This document shows positions 6,802-6,806 of a stretch of 6,806 bases of DNA, piece after piece. The translations under genes and the position numbers were made by a program. The DNA comes from an uncultured Clostridia bacterium (GTDB lineage Bacteria > Bacillota > Clostridia > Lachnospirales > CAG-274), in contig CANQBT010000110.1 in assembly GCA_947589405.1 (NCBI GenBank), positions 1-6,806 on the forward strand, given 5' to 3'. The notes below the pieces were generated by a model that did no database searches, was not told where the DNA came from, and worked only from the letters and a program-made list of their open reading frames with translations. How positions within the stretch are numbered: position 1 is the stretch's first letter; every line of letters starts with the position of its first letter.

Positions 6802-6806
6802 GAAAG

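Overview
This window looks like a stretch of chromosome from a low-to-moderate GC member of the Bacillota, probably a gut-type Clostridia (Ruminococcus/Oscillospiraceae-like). That placement is inferred from heavy use of ATA (Ile) and AGA/AGG (Arg) codons, strong AGGAGG-type ribosome binding sites, an AddA-type helicase/nuclease, and a DUF4364 protein, a family typical of Clostridia. All recognisable genes are on the + strand, and no tRNA, rRNA or CRISPR array was seen.

Layout. (1) 1-1110: the 3' part of an ABC exporter half-transporter gene (last two membrane helices plus a complete ATPase domain), closed by a strong intrinsic terminator at 1109-1167. (2) 1168-1336: a promoter region. (3) 1337-4950: addA, the helicase/nuclease subunit of the AddAB recombination and repair complex. 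It is interrupted twice: an in-frame TAA at 2429-2431, and a one-base deletion near 4689-4691 that moves the nuclease domain into another frame. All conserved motifs are otherwise intact, so this is either a very recent pseudogene or a sequence/assembly error. (4) 4941-5867: a radical SAM protein of the YtqA/YhcC (TIGR01212) type, probably MnmL of tRNA wobble-uridine modification, overlapping the end of addA by 10 bases. (5) 5981-6556: a DUF4364 winged-helix-like protein with its own promoter and terminator. (6) 6555-6806: about 250 bases without a gene but packed with perfect or near-perfect stem-loops, ending in a hairpin followed by six T's. This is the least explained part of the window and looks like a structured RNA or the edge of a mobile element.

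How the genes relate. addA and mnmL appear to be one transcription unit, since no promoter is visible between them; the breaks in addA could therefore reduce mnmL expression. The usual partners, addB for addA and mnmM for mnmL, are not in the window. The ABC exporter subunit keeps a catalytic glutamate and an LSQGQ signature, as in the catalytically competent half of heterodimeric exporters; its partner would lie upstream.

The most interesting items are the hairpin-dense 3' region and the double lesion in addA. No complete new system can be claimed from this window alone.
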